The notes under the pieces were generated by a model that saw only the letters and a program-made list of their open reading frames with translations, searched no databases and was not told the origin of the DNA. DNA of 64,000 nucleotides, taken from positions 86,976 to 150,975 of the forward strand of contig NZ_LDVZ01000003.1 in NCBI RefSeq assembly GCF_001276515.1, read 5' to 3'. The position numbers and the translations under genes were made by a program. Each line of letters starts with the position of its first letter. Within the stretch, counting starts at the first letter, position 1. The DNA is from Haemophilus sp. C1 (GTDB taxonomy: Bacteria; Pseudomonadota; Gammaproteobacteria; Enterobacterales; Pasteurellaceae). This document shows positions 18,781 to 28,325 of the stretch, piece by piece.

Positions 18781-19544
18781 TGTTACTCGAAACACAAAAT
18801 CTTGCCATTGGCTATGAAGGAAAAACGCTTGTTCAACGTATCCGATTTACCCTAGAGGAAAATCAAATTTGTTGTTTACTTGGTGCAAATGGCGCAGGCA
18901 AAAGTACGTTTTTGAAAACCTTATTAGGGTTACAGCCACCAATTAACGGTGAGATTTTTTGGCAAGGAAAATCACTTTCTCATTATTCACCAACAGAATT
19001 GGCTCGTCATATTGCTTATGTGCCACAAGCACATTCTCATTTATTTCCTTTTTTAGTGCAGGATATGGTGATGATGGGAAGAAGTGCTTTTTTGAAGTGG
19101 TATCAAACTCCGAAAAAATCTGATTTGGATTTGGCATTAATGGCGTTGCAAGAGTTAGAAATTGCTCATCTTGCGCAGCGTTATTATCATCAATTAAGTG
19201 GTGGTGAAAAACAGCTTGTGTTGATTGCCCGCGCGATCGCTCAACAAGCCAAACTTTTAATTATGGATGAGCCGACTTCCAGCCTTGATTTTGGTAATCA
19301 AATTCGAGTGTTAGAAAAAATAAAACAACTGCAAAAGCAAAATATTGCGCTTATTATTAGCACGCATAATCCACAACAAGCGGCATTTTTAGGGGATAAT
19401 ATTGTTTTGCTTGATCAACAATTTGGCTTTCAACAAGGCGATAAAAAACATTTATTAACCTTAGAAAACTTGGCGAAAATTTACCGCACTTCGCCCGAAC
19501 TTTTACATCAACATTTGAATAACTACATTGAAAAATCACTATGA
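18780..19544 (+). CDS. ABC importer ATPase (FecE/BtuD/MolC type)
   Basis: 254 residues. The start is the ATG in TAATG overlapping the permease stop; reading 16 codons further upstream would run through the permease. Walker A GANGAGKST at residues 35-43, signature LSGGEKQ near 138, Walker B LLIMDEPTS near 158 and the switch histidine in IISTHNP. It powers the FecCD-type permease. Its last four bases (ATGA) overlap the methyltransferase start, so all four genes are translationally linked. Confidence 0.9.
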   Translation: MLLETQNLAIGYEGKTLVQRIRFTLEENQICCLLGANGAGKSTFLKTLLGLQPPINGEIFWQGKSLSHYSPTELARHIAYVPQAHSHLFPFLVQDMVMMGRSAFLKWYQTPKKSDLDLALMALQELEIAHLAQRYYHQLSGGEKQLVLIARAIAQQAKLLIMDEPTSSLDFGNQIRVLEKIKQLQKQNIALIISTHNPQQAAFLGDNIVLLDQQFGFQQGDKKHLLTLENLAKIYRTSPELLHQHLNNYIEKSL

Positions 19545-20347
19545 CTATTTACGACATCAATTTTGCTGAACTGTATCAACAACACTTAATCGCTTGTAAT
19601 CATTACAACTTACCTCCGACAAAATGGGATAAAAAAGCCGTGAAAATGGCAGAAAATTTGGTCGGCAAGCCTTCAGCATATAATCAGCAATTATTGCAAG
19701 CTATGAATGTGCAAACCGATGAAACTGTGTTGGATATTGGCTGTGGCCCCGGTACCTTTGCTGTGCCACTCGCACAACAAGGCTCAACCGTATATGCCTT
19801 AGATTATAGCAATGGAATGTTAGATTGCTTGGCGCAGTTCAAACAGAAATTTGGTTTGCATCATCTCACGACATTTCATAAATCTTGGGCGGATAATTGG
19901 GATGATGTACCACAAGCTGATGTGGTGTTGGCATCTCGTTCGACATTGGTGGATGATTTGGACGATATGATCGAAAAACTCTGTGCCAAAGCGAAAAAAC
20001 GTGTGTTTTTGACTTCTGTCACACAACGTCATTTTTTAGATGATGGCGTATTTGAGGCGATTGGCCGTGAGGATATTGGTTTCCCGACTTATATTTATTT
20101 ACTCAATCGGTTGTATCAAAAAGGCATTCAGGCAAATTTGAATTTTATTGAAACAGAATCAGGTTGTTTTCAAGGTGAAAGCTACGAGGATTTATTAGCT
20201 TCGGTGGAATTTTCTTTAGGCGAACTTTCCGAAAAAGAAAAACAGGGTTTAAAAGCCTTTTACGATCATAAACAAGCCAACAACGAACCAATTTCTCACG
20301 GACAGAAAAAATGGGCGTTGATTTGGTGGAATGTGGAACGCATCTAA
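19541..20347 (+). CDS. SAM-dependent methyltransferase coupled to the metal importer
   Basis: 268 residues, class I methyltransferase fold. Motif I VLDIGCGPGTFAVPLA is near residues 63-78, motif II ALDYSNGML near 86-94, and ADVVLASRS fits motif IV. It is the fourth gene of a tightly overlapped importer operon, so a role in processing the imported ligand (for example a chelator or cobalamin-like compound) is possible but unproven. No residues point to a specific acceptor. A T-rich gap and a new ribosome site separate it from gloB. Confidence 0.8.
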   Translation: MTIYDINFAELYQQHLIACNHYNLPPTKWDKKAVKMAENLVGKPSAYNQQLLQAMNVQTDETVLDIGCGPGTFAVPLAQQGSTVYALDYSNGMLDCLAQFKQKFGLHHLTTFHKSWADNWDDVPQADVVLASRSTLVDDLDDMIEKLCAKAKKRVFLTSVTQRHFLDDGVFEAIGREDIGFPTYIYLLNRLYQKGIQANLNFIETESGCFQGESYEDLLASVEFSLGELSEKEKQGLKAFYDHKQANNEPISHGQKKWALIWWNVERI

Positions 20348-20398
20348 TGTTTTAAGCGGAATCAATTTATTTTTCTATCACTAATTAAAAGGACGATT

Positions 20399-21115
20399 AT
20401 GTTATTTGCTTTGCCTGCGCTGAATGATAACTACATTTGGCTTTATCAACGAGAAAATCTGCCTCTTATTATTGTCGATTTGCCTGAAACGGACAAGCTG
20501 TTTGCATGGCTAGATAAGCAAAACGCAACGGTTGAAGCGGTGTTGCTTACTCACGAACATGATGATCATACACAAGGTGTGTCGGCATTTAAAAAACGTT
20601 ATCCAACGGTGCCGATTTATGGGTCGCAAGAATGTGAGAAAAAAGGAGCAACTCAAATTGTGAACGAAGGGAAGATCCTTACCACACATTATCAAATTGA
20701 TGTAATTCCGACTGGTGGACACACTAAACAGCATGTTAGTTTTTTAGTAGATAATCATTTATTTTGTGGTGATGCGTTATTTTCTGCAGGTTGCGGACGT
20801 GTTTTCACCGGTAATTATGCGCAGATGTTTGAAGGTTTACAGCGTTTGAATGCATTGCCTGACGAGACGATTGTTTGCCCTGCTCACGAATATACCTTGG
20901 GAAATTTAGCGTTTGCGGAAACGGTGCTGGTGGATAAAAGTGCGATAGAAAAAAGTGCGGTAGAAAAACAACGTATTTTTGTTGAAACACAACGGGCTGA
21001 AAATAAACCTAGTTTGCCGACGACATTAAAACTAGAGCGAGAAATTAATCCGTTTTTACAAGCAAAAACACTTGAGGAATTTACCGCACTTCGCAAAGCC
21101 AAAGATATTTTCTAA
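20399..21115 (+). CDS. gloB: Hydroxyacylglutathione hydrolase (glyoxalase II)
   Basis: 238 residues. Hydrolyses S-lactoylglutathione in methylglyoxal detoxification. The metal-binding motif THEHDDH is at residues 51-57 with H109, D126 and H164 completing the two-metal site. Odd feature: near residues 179-190 a uptake-signal block is tandemly repeated in the coding sequence (AAAAGTGCGATAGAA then AAAAGTGCGGTAGAA), giving the repeat [12 protein letters not shown]. This adds a few residues in a surface linker before the C-terminal substrate helices. Confidence 0.94.
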   Translation: MLFALPALNDNYIWLYQRENLPLIIVDLPETDKLFAWLDKQNATVEAVLLTHEHDDHTQGVSAFKKRYPTVPIYGSQECEKKGATQIVNEGKILTTHYQIDVIPTGGHTKQHVSFLVDNHLFCGDALFSAGCGRVFTGNYAQMFEGLQRLNALPDETIVCPAHEYTLGNLAFAETVLVDKSAIEKSAVEKQRIFVETQRAENKPSLPTTLKLEREINPFLQAKTLEEFTALRKAKDIF

Positions 21116-21157
21116 TATTGGGTGAGGACAAAGTGCGGTGATTTTTTTATTAGTGGG

Positions 21158-22018
21158 TTATTTCTTTCTCGCTAACATAGTGGCAAATTTCATTTTAATG
21201 CGATTGCCGTTTTCATCGGTTTTGTGTAATTCGCCCATATTTTCGTTATATTCTAAGAATTCCCAATCTTTGTAATAGTCTTTCAATTCGTTTTCAGCAA
21301 AAGTGAATGAGAACGGAAGTGGGCAAGGCACATCATCTGTGGACATCGCCGCAACGATTAAGTTATATCCGCCAACATTGGTGTGTTCTTGCATATTTTT
21401 AATGATTGACGGCACACGTTCACGATTTAAGAACATAAACACTACCGTTGAAACAATAAAATCATAGTTTTCTTGAATGTTGGCAGAGTTAATGTCGTAA
21501 AGTGCGGTAGAAATATTAAGGTTTTCTTTCTCTTTGGTTTCATTTAAAAAGGCAATGCTGTTTTCATTGTGATCCCAAGAGGTTACATCATAGCCTAATA
21601 AACTTAAATAAAGTGAATTACGCCCTTGGCCGCAACCTAAATCTAATACTTTACAAGGCGAGATAATTTTTGCTGCATCCACTACATCACCGTGAGTGGC
21701 AGTCATGTTGTATTTTTTACTGAAATAATCTTCTTTTTTGCAATAGAAACCTAGGGTACATTCTAAATCATCAGAAAGCGCTTCAACACGATGCCATGCT
21801 TGAGGTTCAACAAAAGGAATCTCGCTTTCTGGCGTAAAAATATGCTCAGCAACAATATCGCCATTTTCGGTTAGCTCATAAAATTTGAGCTTACCTTTTA
21901 ATACGGTTAATTTCCCCCAAGTACCGACTTTTGTATTGTGCTTTTCTTGGAACATTTGTGGCAATTTGTCTTTTGTCCACACTGGCATTTGTTTATAGCA
22001 AATTAATTCGTTTTTCAT
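21158..22018 (-). CDS. tehB: Tellurite-resistance methyltransferase TehB
   Basis: 286 residues. N-terminal cupin-like domain (about 1-95, with PFVEPQAWHRVEAL) fused to a SAM methyltransferase (VLDLGCGQGRNSLYLS, near 125). The two-domain form is the Haemophilus type; E. coli TehB lacks the cupin part. It detoxifies tellurite and has been linked to oxidant resistance in H. influenzae. I chose MKNELICYK (22018), preceded by GGAGA; the 27 codons further upstream look noncoding. Confidence 0.93.
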   Translation of the reverse strand: MKNELICYKQMPVWTKDKLPQMFQEKHNTKVGTWGKLTVLKGKLKFYELTENGDIVAEHIFTPESEIPFVEPQAWHRVEALSDDLECTLGFYCKKEDYFSKKYNMTATHGDVVDAAKIISPCKVLDLGCGQGRNSLYLSLLGYDVTSWDHNENSIAFLNETKEKENLNISTALYDINSANIQENYDFIVSTVVFMFLNRERVPSIIKNMQEHTNVGGYNLIVAAMSTDDVPCPLPFSFTFAENELKDYYKDWEFLEYNENMGELHKTDENGNRIKMKFATMLARKK

Positions 22019-22130
22019 AATATTCTCCAAACAGATAAATAGTTGAGTGTTATAGTAGGTTATAAGCCACCTATTTTCAACTAGAAAATAAAAGGGCAAC
22101 GTAATGTTGCCCTCATTTAGATTGAATTGA

Positions 22131-24179
22131 TTATTTTACTTGCATGCCCGCAGTGACACCGCTATCAGCGGATAACAAGAATAAATCACTACCACCTGTT
22201 CCTGCAGATAGAATCATTCCCTCAGATACACCGAATTTCATTTTACGTGGTGCAAGGTTTGCCACTATAATCACAAAACGACCTTCTAATTCTTCAGGCT
22301 TATTGTAAGCTGCTTTAATGCCAGAGAAAACTTGACGAGTATGATCGCCAAGATCTAATTCAAAACGTAAAAGTTTATTGGATTCTGGCACTGCTTCGCA
22401 TTTCAATACTTTTGCTACACGCATATCAAGTTTAGCGAAATCATCAATGGTGATGGTTTCAGCAATAGGTTCAACGGCAGAAAGTGCGGTTGATTTTGCT
22501 TCTGTTTTTTCTGCTGCTTTATTGGCTGCTGCAAATAAGGCTTTGGTTTCTTCTACAACGGCATCAATTTGTTTTTTCTCTAAACGAGAGAACAGGGCTT
22601 TAAACGGCGCAAGAGTATGGCCAAGCAATGGTTGATGAATATTATCCCAACGTAATTCAGCTTGTAAGAAGGCTTCTGCACGTTCAGCCAGTTTTGGAAG
22701 AACAGGTTTTAAGTAAGACATCAACACGCGGAAAAGCTCAATTCCCATTGAACATACGGCTTGTAATTCTGCCTCTTTGCCTTCTTCTTTTGCAATCACC
22801 CAAGGGGCTTTTTCATCAATGTATTTATTGGCTTTATCCGTTAATGCCATAATTTCACGAATGGCTTTATTGTATTCACGGCTTTCGTAATAAGCAGCGA
22901 TTTGCTCGGCTTGGGCAGTAAATTCTGCAAATAATGTTTCATCTTCCAGTTTATTTGCAAGTTTGCCTTCAAAGCGTTTCGCAATAAAGCCTGCATTGCG
23001 TGAAGCTAAATTCACTAATTTGTTTACAATATCCGTATTGACACGTTGTACGAAATCCTCAAGATTAAAGTCTAAATCTTCAATGCGATCATTTAATTTT
23101 GCCGCATAGTAATAACGCAAACATTCAGGATCGATATGATTCAAATAAGTGCTGGCTTGAATGAAAGTCCCACGAGATTTTGACATCTTCGCCCCATCCA
23201 CTGTGACATAGCCATGAGTGAATACATTAGTCGGTTTACGATAGCCACTGCCTTCAAGCATTGCTGGCCAGAATAGACTGTGGAAATAAACGATGTCTTT
23301 ACCGATGAAATGATAAAGTTCTGCATCGCTGCCTTCCGCCCAAAATTCATTGAAATCAATGCCTTCACGATTGCATAGATTTTTGAATGACGCCATATAG
23401 CCGATTGGTGCATCTAACCAAACATAGAAGAATTTATCTTTTGCGCCCGGAATTTCAAAACCAAAATAAGGCGCATCGCGTGAAATATCCCATTGTTGTA
23501 AACCACTCTCAAACCATTCTTGCATTTTGTTCGCAATTTCAGATTGAAGTGAGCCAGAACGAGTCCATTCTTTTAACATCCCTTCAAATGCAGGTAAGTC
23601 AAAGAAAAAGTGTTCAGATTCTTTTACCACAGGTGTTGCACCAGAAACCGCTGAACGAGGATTAATTAAATCCATTGGGCTATAAGTAGAAGCACACACT
23701 TCGCAGTTATCGCCATATTGATCTTCTGCTTTACATTTCGGGCAAGTGCCTTTCACAAAACGATCAGGCAAGAACATATTTTTTTCAGGGTCGAATAACT
23801 GAGAAATAACTTTACTCTTAATAAAACCATTGGCTTTGAGTTTATTGTAAATTTCTGCGGTGAGCTGTTTGTTTTCTTCGCTGTGAGTGGAATGGTAGTT
23901 ATCAAAGCTAATATTGAAACCTGCAAAATCACGCACGTGATCGGCTTTTGCTTTAGCAATTAATTCTTCAGGTGTAATGCCAAGTTTATCAGCATTCAAC
24001 ATAATCGGCGTACCGTGCGCATCGTCCGCACAAACAAAATGGATTTTATTGCCACGCATACGTTGAAAACGCACCCAAATATCCGCTTGGATATGTTCTA
24101 ACATATGACCTAAATGAATTGCCCCATTGGCATAAGGCAAGGCGCAAGTGACTAAAATTTTACGGGGTTGAGTTGTCAT
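22131..24179 (-). CDS. metG: Methionyl-tRNA synthetase
   Basis: 682 residues, a full-length class Ia enzyme of the four-cysteine zinc-knuckle type. HIGH variant HLGH is in [17 protein letters not shown] (near residue 15), zinc ligands are in [17 protein letters not shown], and the KMSKS loop is in [11 protein letters not shown]. The C-terminal Trbp111-like tRNA-binding domain ([20 protein letters not shown]) mediates dimerisation. It aminoacylates initiator and elongator tRNA-Met, the latter being the substrate of TmcA in this window. Divergent from mrp. Confidence 0.97.
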   Translation of the reverse strand: MTTQPRKILVTCALPYANGAIHLGHMLEHIQADIWVRFQRMRGNKIHFVCADDAHGTPIMLNADKLGITPEELIAKAKADHVRDFAGFNISFDNYHSTHSEENKQLTAEIYNKLKANGFIKSKVISQLFDPEKNMFLPDRFVKGTCPKCKAEDQYGDNCEVCASTYSPMDLINPRSAVSGATPVVKESEHFFFDLPAFEGMLKEWTRSGSLQSEIANKMQEWFESGLQQWDISRDAPYFGFEIPGAKDKFFYVWLDAPIGYMASFKNLCNREGIDFNEFWAEGSDAELYHFIGKDIVYFHSLFWPAMLEGSGYRKPTNVFTHGYVTVDGAKMSKSRGTFIQASTYLNHIDPECLRYYYAAKLNDRIEDLDFNLEDFVQRVNTDIVNKLVNLASRNAGFIAKRFEGKLANKLEDETLFAEFTAQAEQIAAYYESREYNKAIREIMALTDKANKYIDEKAPWVIAKEEGKEAELQAVCSMGIELFRVLMSYLKPVLPKLAERAEAFLQAELRWDNIHQPLLGHTLAPFKALFSRLEKKQIDAVVEETKALFAAANKAAEKTEAKSTALSAVEPIAETITIDDFAKLDMRVAKVLKCEAVPESNKLLRFELDLGDHTRQVFSGIKAAYNKPEELEGRFVIIVANLAPRKMKFGVSEGMILSAGTGGSDLFLLSADSGVTAGMQVK

Positions 24180-24328
24180 TTATTATTCTCTTTTTAGCAT
24201 ACAAAAATTGTGCTTATCTTACTTTAAATAGGGGATTTTTTCTAGTTTGAAAAACTTTAACTTAACATACCGCACTTTCCGTGATTAAATATGCCCGACA
24301 AATTTACTCTACTAAACAGGAAGTTATT

Positions 24329-25441
24329 ATGGCAACCTACTTTTCTGATAATTTGACTGCCGAGCAACAACATCAAGTTCAGCAGATTATCCAACAATTT
24401 CAGCATCCAACCCTGCAAAAGGATCTGATTGCGCTTAATACTTTGAAAAAAGTGGAAAAGGGCGGTGATACTTTACGCATTGAATTGAAATTACCTTTTG
24501 CATGGAATTCTGGTGCAGAACAGTTAAAACAAGCGGTTTCAGATGCGTTGTTGAAAGCAACAGATTGTAAATCAATTAAATGGGCGGTGACTTATCAAAT
24601 CGCCACACTTAAACGTGCAAATAATCAACCTGCTGTAAAAGGTGTGAAAAATATTATTGCGGTGAGTTCTGGTAAAGGCGGTGTAGGGAAATCATCAGTT
24701 TCCGTTAATCTCGCTTTAGCATTACAAGCACAAGGCGCACGTGTTGGAATTTTAGATGCGGATATTTATGGCCCTTCTATTCCACATATGTTAGGCGCAG
24801 CGAATCAACGACCAACTTCGCCAGATAATCAACACATCACCCCAATTAAAGCACATGGTTTATCTGCAAATTCCATTGGCTTTTTAATGAATGAAGACAG
24901 CGCAACAATTTGGCGCGGTCCGATGGCGAGTAGCGCATTAAGCCAATTATTAAATGAAACCCTATGGGATAGTTTAGATTATCTTGTTATCGATATGCCT
25001 CCGGGCACTGGCGATATTCAACTTACCTTATCACAACAAATTCCCGTGACTGGTGCCGTGGTAGTGACAACTCCGCAAGATATTGCTTTGCTTGATGCGG
25101 TGAAAGGTATTTCGATGTTTGAGCGAGTATCCGTACCAGTGTTAGGCATTGTGGAAAATATGTCGATGCATATTTGTAGCGAGTGCGGTCACCACGAAGC
25201 GATTTTTGGCACAGGCGGTGCAGAGAAAATGGCGGAAAAATACAATGTAAAAGTATTAGCTCAACTTCCTCTGCATATTCGTATCCGTGAAGATTTAGAT
25301 GCAGGCAACCCAACTGTTGTGCGAGTGCCTGAAAATGAAATTTCACAAGCGTTCTTACAACTTGCAGAAAAAGTCTCTACAGAACTTTACTGGCAAGGTT
25401 CCGTAATCCCAAGTGAGATTTTATTTAAAGAAGTGAAATAA
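24329..25441 (+). CDS. mrp: Iron-sulfur cluster carrier ATPase Mrp/ApbC
   Basis: 370 residues. N-terminal MIP18-like domain (about 1-95) and a MinD/NBP35-type P-loop ATPase. The deviant Walker A SSGKGGVGKSS is near 111-121, the CxxC for cluster binding is HICSECGHHEA near 280, and DMPPGTGD is the switch region. It delivers Fe-S clusters to apoproteins. I chose ATG 24329 behind AGGAAG; the upstream in-frame ATG lacks a ribosome site. Its service could include the many [4Fe-4S] Hyf subunits, but that is inference. Confidence 0.94.
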   Translation: MATYFSDNLTAEQQHQVQQIIQQFQHPTLQKDLIALNTLKKVEKGGDTLRIELKLPFAWNSGAEQLKQAVSDALLKATDCKSIKWAVTYQIATLKRANNQPAVKGVKNIIAVSSGKGGVGKSSVSVNLALALQAQGARVGILDADIYGPSIPHMLGAANQRPTSPDNQHITPIKAHGLSANSIGFLMNEDSATIWRGPMASSALSQLLNETLWDSLDYLVIDMPPGTGDIQLTLSQQIPVTGAVVVTTPQDIALLDAVKGISMFERVSVPVLGIVENMSMHICSECGHHEAIFGTGGAEKMAEKYNVKVLAQLPLHIRIREDLDAGNPTVVRVPENEISQAFLQLAEKVSTELYWQGSVIPSEILFKEVK

Positions 25442-25453
25442 TAGAAAAAAGAT

Positions 25454-25485
25454 AGGGCTGCATTTGCAGCCCTTAGAATTTATTT
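25454..25485 (+). terminator. Hairpin terminator after mrp
   Basis: AGGGCTGC (25454-25461), loop ATTT, GCAGCCCT (25466-25473), then a broken T-rich tail. A moderate intrinsic terminator. Confidence 0.7.
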
Positions 25486-25561
25486 TCATCTAATTTACAT
25501 TGAATATGATGAAATGATCCTTTTATTTGATCATCAATAAATATCAAGTTACACTAGCAGA

Positions 25562-25578
25562 GTATCATTAAGTGATAC
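25562..25578. promoter_or_regulatory. Palindrome upstream of the MazEF-type pair
   Basis: GTATCA-TTAAG-TGATAC, a 17-base palindrome about 90 bases before the antitoxin start. It is a candidate autorepressor operator. A further inverted repeat, ATGATC...GATCAT (25514-25534), lies upstream. Confidence 0.35.
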
Positions 25579-25665
25579 ATTATTGCCAATAGTTAATTAG
25601 TATAAGGAGAGGCTGATTTTTGACTTATTTTTTATTAAAAATAAACTTTTGTCAGCTATATAACG

Positions 25666-25935
25666 ATGAATATGAGATTACAAGTAAAACAGTGGGGAAA
25701 TAGTAAAGCAATCCGTTTACCTAAGGACTTTACGGATTCTATGAATTTAGATATGGGAGACTTTTTGGAACTAGAAAAAATTAGCGATAATACAATTAAA
25801 GTGATTGTTGTGCCTAATAATCCGAAAAAAAGGAAAAGATTAACCTTAGATGAACGCCTTGCAATGACCTCATCAAAACAATTACCCGTCATTCAAGAAT
25901 GGGATTCACTTGAGCCAACAGGACAGGAAATTTGA
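25666..25935 (+). CDS. MazE-type (AbrB fold) antitoxin
   Basis: 89 residues. The N-terminal swapped-hairpin DNA-binding motif is clear (RLQVKQWGNSKAIRLPKDF, residues 4-22). A Lys/Arg-rich middle follows, then an acidic C-terminal tail (LDERLA...WDSLEPTGQE) expected to block the toxin. ATG 25666 or ATG 25672 could be used. The stop overlaps the toxin ATG by one base (TGATG), the usual coupling. Confidence 0.85.
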   Translation: MNMRLQVKQWGNSKAIRLPKDFTDSMNLDMGDFLELEKISDNTIKVIVVPNNPKKRKRLTLDERLAMTSSKQLPVIQEWDSLEPTGQEI

Positions 25936-26285
25936 TGGCTAAACAACAATTTAAAAGAGGTGATATTATCACGGTGTGCTTAAATCCCGTTGTAGGAAAT
26001 GAATTACAGGGTGAGAAACGTCCTGCATTAGTATTAAGCGATAATAAATTTCATAATTTGGGATTTATGATGATAGCACCGATTACACAAGGAAATGCGG
26101 CGCTTGCCAGAGAAAATGGTTTTGCGGTAACGTTAAGTGGAACAGGTTGTAAGACACAAGGTGTTGTTGCATATCAAGCCAGAATAATTGATTTTCGAGG
26201 TAGAGATGCGAAAAAAGTTGAATCTGTACCAGATTATGTTTTATTTGAAGTTCAAGACATTGTTGAAGCGATTTTAAGAGATTAG
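25935..26285 (+). CDS. MazF/PemK-family endoribonuclease toxin
   Basis: 116 residues from ATG 25935; an in-frame TTG one codon earlier is not needed. The family pattern is complete: FKRGDIITVCLNP (strand 1), GEKRPALVLS (with the active-site Arg), MIAPITQGN and GVVAYQARIIDFRGR, with the conserved C-terminal helix. MazF proteins cut mRNA at short motifs when the labile antitoxin is degraded. A strong terminator follows, so this is a two-gene unit. Confidence 0.9.
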   Translation: MAKQQFKRGDIITVCLNPVVGNELQGEKRPALVLSDNKFHNLGFMMIAPITQGNAALARENGFAVTLSGTGCKTQGVVAYQARIIDFRGRDAKKVESVPDYVLFEVQDIVEAILRD

Positions 26286-26319
26286 AAAAATTGCCCTAGT
26301 TTTTGCTAGGGCAATTTTT
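26286..26319. terminator. Terminator after the MazF gene
   Basis: TTGCCCTAG (26291-26299), 6-base loop, CTAGGGCAA (26306-26314), flanked by AAAAA and TTTTTA. It can work in both directions and also closes the minus-strand gene ending at 26318. Confidence 0.9.
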
Positions 26320-26596
26320 ATTGTGGATCAATTAAATCGACAAGTTTCATAATAACTTCATCAATTAAATAATCTTCTGCTTTTGTAGCAAATTTTGCTC
26401 ACCATACTTCTTTTCCCACGGATTTAGATTGAGTGAGTTCAGAGATTGACCTATTCAAACATTCAATTTCTTGACTATCAATATCTGTTAGCAATTCCGT
26501 AAGGCTTTTTCGTCCACGAACCTGTCGTTTATCGGAAGAAAGCACTATTTTTTCTCCTTGTGCTTTTAAATTATAGTAAGTATTTATTCTATCCAT
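26318..26596 (-). pseudogene. Small gene interrupted by an in-frame TGA
   Basis: From ATG 26596 the frame encodes 65 residues (MDRINTYYNLKAQGEK...SVGKEVW), then TGA at 26401-26399, and continues open in the same frame for 26 codons (AKFATKAEDYLIDEVIMKLV...) to TAA at 26318. Composition and continuity suggest one ~92-codon gene with a nonsense change, perhaps TGG to TGA. It overlaps the end of the nitroreductase gene by 13 bases. Family not recognised. The predicted helices (KSLTELLTDID, ECLNRSISELTQ) would suit a small antitoxin or DNA-associated protein, but this is a guess. Confidence 0.6.
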
Positions 26597-27246
26597 CTCA
26601 CCACTTCATCCAACCCTTTACGGGATTTTTTCGCAATATCGCGTGAGCGGTAGCCGAAAGTTGCGGCAACAGAAACCGCATATTCTTGAGGATCGAATAA
26701 TCCTTCTTTGGCGAGGCATTCATTCATTTTGTCGTAATGAAAACCTTCAATTGGGCAAGAATCAATGCCAAGGGCTGCGGCGCCAGTAAGCATATTGGCA
26801 AGGGCGATATAAGTTTGTTTACTGCACCAATCAAATAAAGTGCGGTCGCTTTCGAGCAATTTCATATCTTCTTCTTGCAAGGCTTTGTATTTTGCGAGAG
26901 CGGCTTGTTGTTGCTCGGCATTCAAGCCTTTACGCGCCATCACATCCACAAAAAATAGGCTGTCATAACGGGCATTTTTCTTCGCTAAAATCACTACAAG
27001 ATGACTGCAATTATCAAGCTGATTCATCATTCCCCAGCTAAAAGGTTTCATTTTTTCGCGCAGGGTTTTATTTTGTATCACTAAAAATTTCCAAGGCTCG
27101 GAGCCTACAGAACTCGGCGATAATCGACCGCACTCTAAAATACATTCAAAATCTTCATCACTGATTTTTTTTGCGGGATCGTAATAACGTGTTGAGCTGC
27201 GTTGATGGAAGAGTTCAAGAACTTGTTCACGAGTAAGTTGAGTCAT
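26584..27246 (-). CDS. NAD(P)H-dependent nitroreductase family flavoprotein
   Basis: 220 residues, NfsB/NfnB-like FMN reductase fold. Landmarks are RSSTRYYDPAKKISDEDFE (residues about 16-34, FMN phosphate contact), LSPSSVGSEPWKFLVIQN and ALGIDSCPIEGFHYDKM. It reduces nitroaromatics and quinones, and the natural substrate is unknown. The start follows GAGGAAA (minus strand). It is divergent from neuA with about 110 bases between starts. Confidence 0.88.
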   Translation of the reverse strand: MTQLTREQVLELFHQRSSTRYYDPAKKISDEDFECILECGRLSPSSVGSEPWKFLVIQNKTLREKMKPFSWGMMNQLDNCSHLVVILAKKNARYDSLFFVDVMARKGLNAEQQQAALAKYKALQEEDMKLLESDRTLFDWCSKQTYIALANMLTGAAALGIDSCPIEGFHYDKMNECLAKEGLFDPQEYAVSVAATFGYRSRDIAKKSRKGLDEVVRWIE

Positions 27247-27329
27247 TTTATTTCCTCTTTTTTAAATAAAAATGTGCTGCCATATTAAAGATTAGTTTTT
27301 GCTAAAACAAGGGAAAGATTCTAGAATAG

Positions 27330-28034
<705 letters not shown>

Positions 28035-28041
28035 AAAAATT

Positions 28042-28067
28042 GGCCGCACTTTGCGGCCTTTGTTTTT
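28042..28067 (+). terminator. Terminator of neuA
   Basis: GGCCGCA-CTT-TGCGGCC followed by TTTGTTTTTT. The stem includes an uptake-signal-like core. Confidence 0.85.
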
Positions 28068-28141
28068 TGATACGCATATTTGCTTTTTTCCAATAAAAAC
28101 TCACCTAAAAATCACCGCTCTTTTGATTACTTCTTGCGCAA

Positions 28142-28163
28142 AAAAAGCAAACGTTTGCTTTTT
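28142..28163. promoter_or_regulatory. LacI/PurR-type palindrome upstream of the adhesin
   Basis: A perfect 22-base palindrome: AAAAAGCAAAC and its mirror GTTTGCTTTTT. The core GCAAACGTTTGC is the LacI-family (PurR-like) operator form. It stands about 70 bases before the adhesin promoter. Confidence 0.45.
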
Positions 28164-28213
28164 ATTTTTATGATATTTTAAATGTAAATTATTGTAAATA
28201 CTGCTTCTGAAAA

Positions 28214-28241
28214 TTGAATTTTATAACTAAATCTATATAAT
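28214..28241 (+). promoter_or_regulatory. Promoter of the giant adhesin
   Basis: TTGAAT (28214-28219), 16-base spacer, TATAAT (28236-28241, consensus). It gives an approximately 80-base leader. No simple-sequence repeat is seen here, so phase variation by slippage is not indicated. Confidence 0.6.
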
Positions 28242-28259
28242 TTTATCATTTTGTATACT

Positions 28260-28291
28260 TCAACCTCTTTTACAAATTGAATAGAGGTTGA
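28260..28291 (+). promoter_or_regulatory. Leader hairpin before the adhesin
   Basis: TCAACCTCT (28260-28268) pairs perfectly with AGAGGTTGA (28283-28291) across a 14-base loop, followed five bases later by TTTTTT. It could act as an attenuator or mRNA stabiliser; function unknown. Confidence 0.4.
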
Positions 28292-28325
28292 GAATCATTT
28301 TTTGACATAGTTATAGAGATATTTT

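Noticed and set aside
26399..26401. Selenocysteine codon in the small interrupted gene
   Set aside because: No SECIS-like hairpin follows the TGA; the local AGCAAA/TTTGCT inverted repeat has no usable loop, and the residue context is not redox-like.
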